DNA of 48,377 bases, from IMG/VR virus record IMGVR_UViG_3300028654_000025, positions 1-48,377 of that record; one strand, given 5' to 3'. The notes beneath the pieces are model-generated. The model searched no databases, was not told the origin of the DNA, and was given only the letters and a program-made list of their open reading frames with translations. Source of the stretch: a virus. Below are positions 48,325 through 48,377 of the stretch, in pieces (the first letter of the stretch is position 1; each line of letters opens with the position of its first letter). The position numbers and the translations under genes are program-made.

Positions 48325-48377
48325 TCAACCTTGCGGGTGCCGGCGCAACTGCTCGGTCGCAGCCGGGCTGAAGGGTT
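48325..48377 (-). CDS. Possible truncated gene end at window edge
   Basis: The minus-strand frame reads PFSPAATEQLRRHPQG then TGA at 48325-48327. It could be the C-terminus of a gene cut by the window edge. Only 16 residues are visible, so support is weak. Confidence 0.3.
   Translation of the reverse strand, partial: PFSPAATEQLRRHPQG

Overview
The window is a tailed-phage genome or most of one. It has roughly 60% GC, is packed with overlapping genes, and lacks ribosomal, tRNA and metabolic genes. Virion genes match a short-tailed (podovirus-like) design: terminase, portal, scaffold, major capsid, tubular/neck-type tail proteins, fibres and large ejected internal proteins. No tape measure, sheath or baseplate was seen. 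Translation starts almost never have a Shine-Dalgarno sequence; the bases before ATG are C/A-rich instead. Two Ig-like domains of a type very common in Verrucomicrobiota suggest, weakly, a host of that kind. No RNA polymerase, integrase or reverse transcriptase was recognised.

Layout. 0-0.9 kb: GC-rich edge, direct repeats and a terminase-small-subunit candidate. 0.9-1.7 kb: an islet of four tiny minus-strand genes. 1.8-14.2 kb (+): GroES-like co-chaperonin, then neck/tail, fibre, cupin and internal virion genes ending in a 1503-residue protein. 14.2-19.0 kb (-): a seven-gene glycan operon led by a possible ribbon-helix-helix protein. 19.1-29.6 kb (+): large terminase, portal, scaffold, strong terminator, structured leader, major capsid, and an Mtd-like C-type-lectin receptor-binding protein. 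29.6-32.5 kb (+): lipoproteins, a papain-like/transglutaminase-like lipoprotein, an exported Ig-domain protein and a spanin-like protein, probably lysis or superinfection functions. 32.5-48.4 kb (-): replication and early genes, namely SNF2-type helicase, VRR-NUC nuclease, family A DNA polymerase, DUF2815 ssDNA-binding protein, P-loop protein, DUF2800 nuclease, Dam-type methylase, primase-helicase, then many small early genes, two of which carry 11-residue repeats. The two halves converge at 32.51 kb with no spacer.

The most striking system is at 35.07-38.09 kb. The DNA polymerase gene is fractured into two ORFs. The first ends in a 91-residue N-intein and the second begins with a 29-residue C-intein. 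Between them, overlapping both, sits a free-standing HNH homing endonuclease gene. Trans-splicing would rebuild a 678-residue polymerase with an uninterrupted junction between motifs B and C. This is a fractured-gene/split-intein arrangement; the general class is known from metagenomes, but this PolA/HNH combination in a phage may be new. The polymerase also has Leu at the position of E. coli Phe762 and HDQ instead of HDE in motif C. Its start codon sits just after a terminator-like 11-bp stem.

Other unusual structure includes a 23-bp inverted repeat enclosing two hairpins (38.8 kb), four abutting palindromes between divergent genes (1.73-1.77 kb), a recurring C-terminal (N/D)-M-L-x ending in otherwise unrelated phage proteins, and several sub-60-residue genes held in place by ATGA overlaps.
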